A model generated the notes under the pieces. It was not told the origin of the DNA and made no database searches. It saw only the letters and a program-made list of their open reading frames with translations. This document shows positions 62,079 through 64,000 of a stretch of 64,000 bases of DNA, piece by piece. This stretch comes from Flavobacterium gelidilacus DSM 15343 (GTDB lineage: Bacteria > Bacteroidota > Bacteroidia > Flavobacteriales > Flavobacteriaceae): contig NZ_AUGN01000004.1 in the NCBI RefSeq assembly GCF_000422685.1, positions 1-64,000 of the forward strand, read 5' to 3'. Each line of letters starts with the position of its first letter. Positions within the stretch are counted from its first letter, which is position 1. The position numbers and the translations under genes were made by a program.

Positions 62079-63164
62079 ATGAAAAACTTAATTTTAAGTG
62101 TGGCCTTTCTAGTGGCTACGGGAACTGCATTTGCCCAAGGCAACGTAAGTAGTGTTTCTCAAGATGGTACAACCAACCAGTCTAATGTGTTGCAAGTCGG
62201 TATGACTAACAATTCTGTTGTGAATCAATTAGGTTCTAACTCAGCTATTAGTGGAGAATCAAACGATTCCGATGTTAATCAAAACGGTGTTTCTAATGAT
62301 TCGGATGTTAAACAAGATGGAGATTTTAATGAAGCGGATGTTATTCAATTAGGAGATAACAACGATGCTACAATCGATCAAGGTGTTGGTTTTGCAGAAA
62401 GCAATGAAGCTATTACTACACAAACAGGTGATGGTAATACTTCTACTCAAAAACAACGTTTTGACAACAATTATGCAACTACTACTCAAACAGGAGATGG
62501 TAACACTGCTATTCAAGATCAAAGTTCAGGACCAAACTCTTCACCTGGAAATTTAGCTTATATCACTCAATTAGGAGATGATAACATGGCTGACCAAAAA
62601 CAAGTTGGTAGCTTAAATGATGCAATGATTTCTCAAGTAGGGACTAATCATTACGCAATTCAACGTCAAAACGGAAATAGTAATGATGCAAATGCTTACC
62701 AAGGTGATACTGACAACTGGTCAAGTCAAAAACAAACTGGAGATGGAAATTATGCTTTAGTTTACCAAAACGACATTAGTAGTGGCGGATTTAATGTTGC
62801 AGAACAAATCCAAACTGGTGACACTAATTATGCAGTTATTGATCAAGGTTTAGGTTCAGTTACATCAAATAATGATGCATGGCAAAAACAAGTTGGTGAT
62901 GACAACTATGCGTATGCAATTCAAAGAGGTGACAGTAATGTTTCTAGACAAAACCAACTTGGTGATGATAACAGTTCAAGTCATGATCAAAATGGTGATG
63001 ATAACTATGCAAGATCAGTACAAACTGGTGATATGAATGGTTCTACTATCAATCAATTAGGTGACTTAAATGTTGCTAATACTTTCCAAACAGGTCAATT
63101 ACATATGAGTACTGTAGGACAAATTGGTAATGGAAACGTTTCAACAGTTACACAATCTAACTAA
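62079..63164 (+). CDS. curlin-like amyloid repeat protein (CsgA-type)
   Basis: A 361-residue secreted protein with signal 1-19 (ends TAFA) and about 28 consecutive 11-residue repeats of the form Q-x-G-(D/N)-x-N-x-(A/S)-x3, for example QTGDGNTAIQD and QLGDDNMADQK. Each is one beta-strand and turn of a curlin amyloid. Five units are lengthened to 14-18 residues (at QLGSNSAISG, QGVGFAESN, QSSGPNSS, QNDISSGG and QGLGSVTSN), which may be bulges or gatekeepers. It is Asp-rich, unlike E. coli CsgA. It is probably the main fibre subunit of a curli-like matrix, with more assembly genes downstream. Confidence 0.88.
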   Translation: MKNLILSVAFLVATGTAFAQGNVSSVSQDGTTNQSNVLQVGMTNNSVVNQLGSNSAISGESNDSDVNQNGVSNDSDVKQDGDFNEADVIQLGDNNDATIDQGVGFAESNEAITTQTGDGNTSTQKQRFDNNYATTTQTGDGNTAIQDQSSGPNSSPGNLAYITQLGDDNMADQKQVGSLNDAMISQVGTNHYAIQRQNGNSNDANAYQGDTDNWSSQKQTGDGNYALVYQNDISSGGFNVAEQIQTGDTNYAVIDQGLGSVTSNNDAWQKQVGDDNYAYAIQRGDSNVSRQNQLGDDNSSSHDQNGDDNYARSVQTGDMNGSTINQLGDLNVANTFQTGQLHMSTVGQIGNGNVSTVTQSN

Positions 63165-63176
63165 TTTTTAATACAA

Positions 63177-63211
63177 GATGAGATAGTTCTCTTTAGATGA
63201 ACTATCTCATC
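63177..63211 (+). other. stem-loop between the two curlin genes
   Basis: GATGAGATAGTTC (63177-63189) pairs perfectly with GAACTATCTCATC (63199-63211) across a 9-nt loop. No U-run follows, so it is not a full terminator. It could stabilise the upstream transcript or cut read-through, making more of the first subunit than of the second. Confidence 0.6.
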
Positions 63212-63234
63212 TATATTATTTAAAAAACCATATC

Positions 63235-63750
63235 ATGAAATCAAAAATATACATAGTATTATTTGCAATCATTTTTACACAAGTTGGTTTTTCTCAAGAA
63301 AAAGATACTAATGGTGACTTTAAACAATATAGTTCTTCACTTTTTGAATCTGAACAAAACTCATTATTTGTAGTTTCTACTATGACGGATAAATTAAATC
63401 AAGTTCAATTAAACCAAAATAAAGTTAATATTCAACAAATTGGAGCTTATAATGTAATAAATGCTACTGTCAATTCAGATAATTCAAATCTATTTATGAC
63501 ACAAAATGGTAACAATAATTCAATTGATTTAATTAAAGACACACCAGAATTAAACCAAAGTATTTCACAAACAGGAAATGGAAATACAATTAGCGATTTA
63601 ACGTATTACACCAATTATAAAGTAAATATGGAATTAAATCAAAATGGAAATAATCAAAATATTCAAAATATTGGCACAAACTCATTGTCAAGAGAAATGA
63701 AGATTTCTCAAACGGGAAATGGTACTTCAATAATTATAATTAATCAATAA
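63235..63750 (+). CDS. second curlin-like repeat protein (CsgB-like)
   Basis: A 171-residue exported protein (signal 1-20, ends VGFSQ). The first part is a polar leader. From about residue 55 there are roughly five curlin-type units of about 22 residues (QQIGAYNVIN, TQNGNNNSI, QTGNGNTIS, NQNGNNQNI, QTGNGTSI). With fewer, looser repeats and Asn/Ile-rich units, it looks like a nucleator (CsgB-like) rather than the main subunit. It is 70 bp after the first curlin gene and 1 bp before the next gene. Confidence 0.75.
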   Translation: MKSKIYIVLFAIIFTQVGFSQEKDTNGDFKQYSSSLFESEQNSLFVVSTMTDKLNQVQLNQNKVNIQQIGAYNVINATVNSDNSNLFMTQNGNNNSIDLIKDTPELNQSISQTGNGNTISDLTYYTNYKVNMELNQNGNNQNIQNIGTNSLSREMKISQTGNGTSIIIINQ

Positions 63751-63751
63751 A

Positions 63752-64000
63752 ATGAAAAAATCAACTACATATTCAATGCTTTTTGTTTTTTTACTTTTAG
63801 TGAATTTTACTTTTTATGGTCAAAATAAAGAAGTAGATGTAAAAGCAAAAATCGTTCTTGAAGAAGTAGAAGGAAATATTAAAATTACAGGTACTGCTGA
63901 AAATTTAACGGACATTATTCAAAGTATGACTTATAAATTATCAGTTATTAAAAAAAACATCAAATCAGAAAATCGTTCTACAAATAATCAAGAGGGAGTT
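63752..64000 (+). CDS. curli assembly factor, partial (cut by the window edge)
   Basis: The open frame starts at ATG 63752 and runs 83 codons to the window end with no stop. It begins MKKSTTYSMLFVF, has a signal peptide ending FYGQ near residue 24, then EVDVKAKIVLEE, EGNIKITGTAENL and a SMTYKLSVIKKN stretch. The mature start looks like a beta-sandwich chaperone of the CsgC/CsgH or CsgE type, recalled from Bacteroidota curli operons. The family cannot be fixed from this part. Its position 1 bp after the second curlin gene indicates co-transcription. Confidence 0.6.
   Translation, partial: MKKSTTYSMLFVFLLLVNFTFYGQNKEVDVKAKIVLEEVEGNIKITGTAENLTDIIQSMTYKLSVIKKNIKSENRSTNNQEGV

Noticed and set aside
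62100..63160. Regular DNA repeats that could be read as CRISPR-like
   Set aside because: They are codons of the curlin 11-residue units in one open frame, with no conserved spacer/repeat boundary and no cas genes.

Overview
The window comes from a low-GC Flavobacterium or close relative (Flavobacteriaceae, Bacteroidota). This rests on A+T-rich coding sequence, promoters of the Bacteroidota TTTG / TAnnTTTG type, weak Shine-Dalgarno sites, a type IX secretion (T9SS) sorting domain, TamL/TamB, GSIII glutamine synthetase and DUF families typical of Flavobacteria. The left edge is the end of an rRNA operon (5S rRNA and terminator). There is no prophage, insertion sequence, CRISPR array or tRNA in view.

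Layout: 0.5-12 kb carries housekeeping and small-enzyme genes (ATP-grasp, TANGO2, DinB, MsrB, Nudix, acyltransferase, TraB, an ECF sigma factor with a membrane partner, NDH-2, DUF5694, DUF3810, PepD). 12-18 kb has an esterase and a TetR-controlled thiol/redox cluster whose peroxiredoxin gene is frameshifted. 18-22 kb has an iron-uptake pair (TonB receptor, PepSY) behind a Fur-like box, then prfA. 22-34.6 kb is a minus-strand envelope-stress block: MlaEFD, MscS, an AraC-type regulator, a response regulator, a PAS histidine kinase, an EEP hydrolase, YihY, lipoproteins, a PorT-like barrel, lmo0937, YtxH and a holin-like protein. 35-48 kb has TamL/TamB, an AI-2E exporter, CsbD, Dps, pyrF and a binding-protein/hydrolase group. 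48.7-52 kb is the fused mutase IcmF. 52-59 kb has a DJ-1/PfpI protein, a T9SS-secreted multidomain protein and TerC. 59-62 kb is glnN, and 62-64 kb opens a curli-like amyloid operon that runs off the right edge.

Main finding: nine promoters (esterase, two lipoproteins, the PorT-like operon, mlaE operon, PNPOx-like stress protein, dps, DJ-1 and a 72-aa membrane protein) share one architecture. Two direct repeats of about ATTnT(A/G)TAA lie exactly 21 bp apart, and the promoter-proximal copy lies 21-22 bp upstream of a TAnnTTT(G/A) -7 box. The 21-bp tandem spacing next to the promoter is what AraC-family activators use. An AraC-family gene lies inside one of the controlled operons with a histidine kinase and a receiver protein. 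I infer a general/envelope-stress regulon with positive autoregulation.

Several start codons were reassigned from upstream in-frame codons (sigma factor, NDH-2, DUF5694, PepD, PrfA, TerC). TTG or GTG starts appear genuine for TamB, DUF3810 and an alpha/beta hydrolase. Two short genes (50 and 47 aa) and one gene cut by the right edge were added from direct translation.
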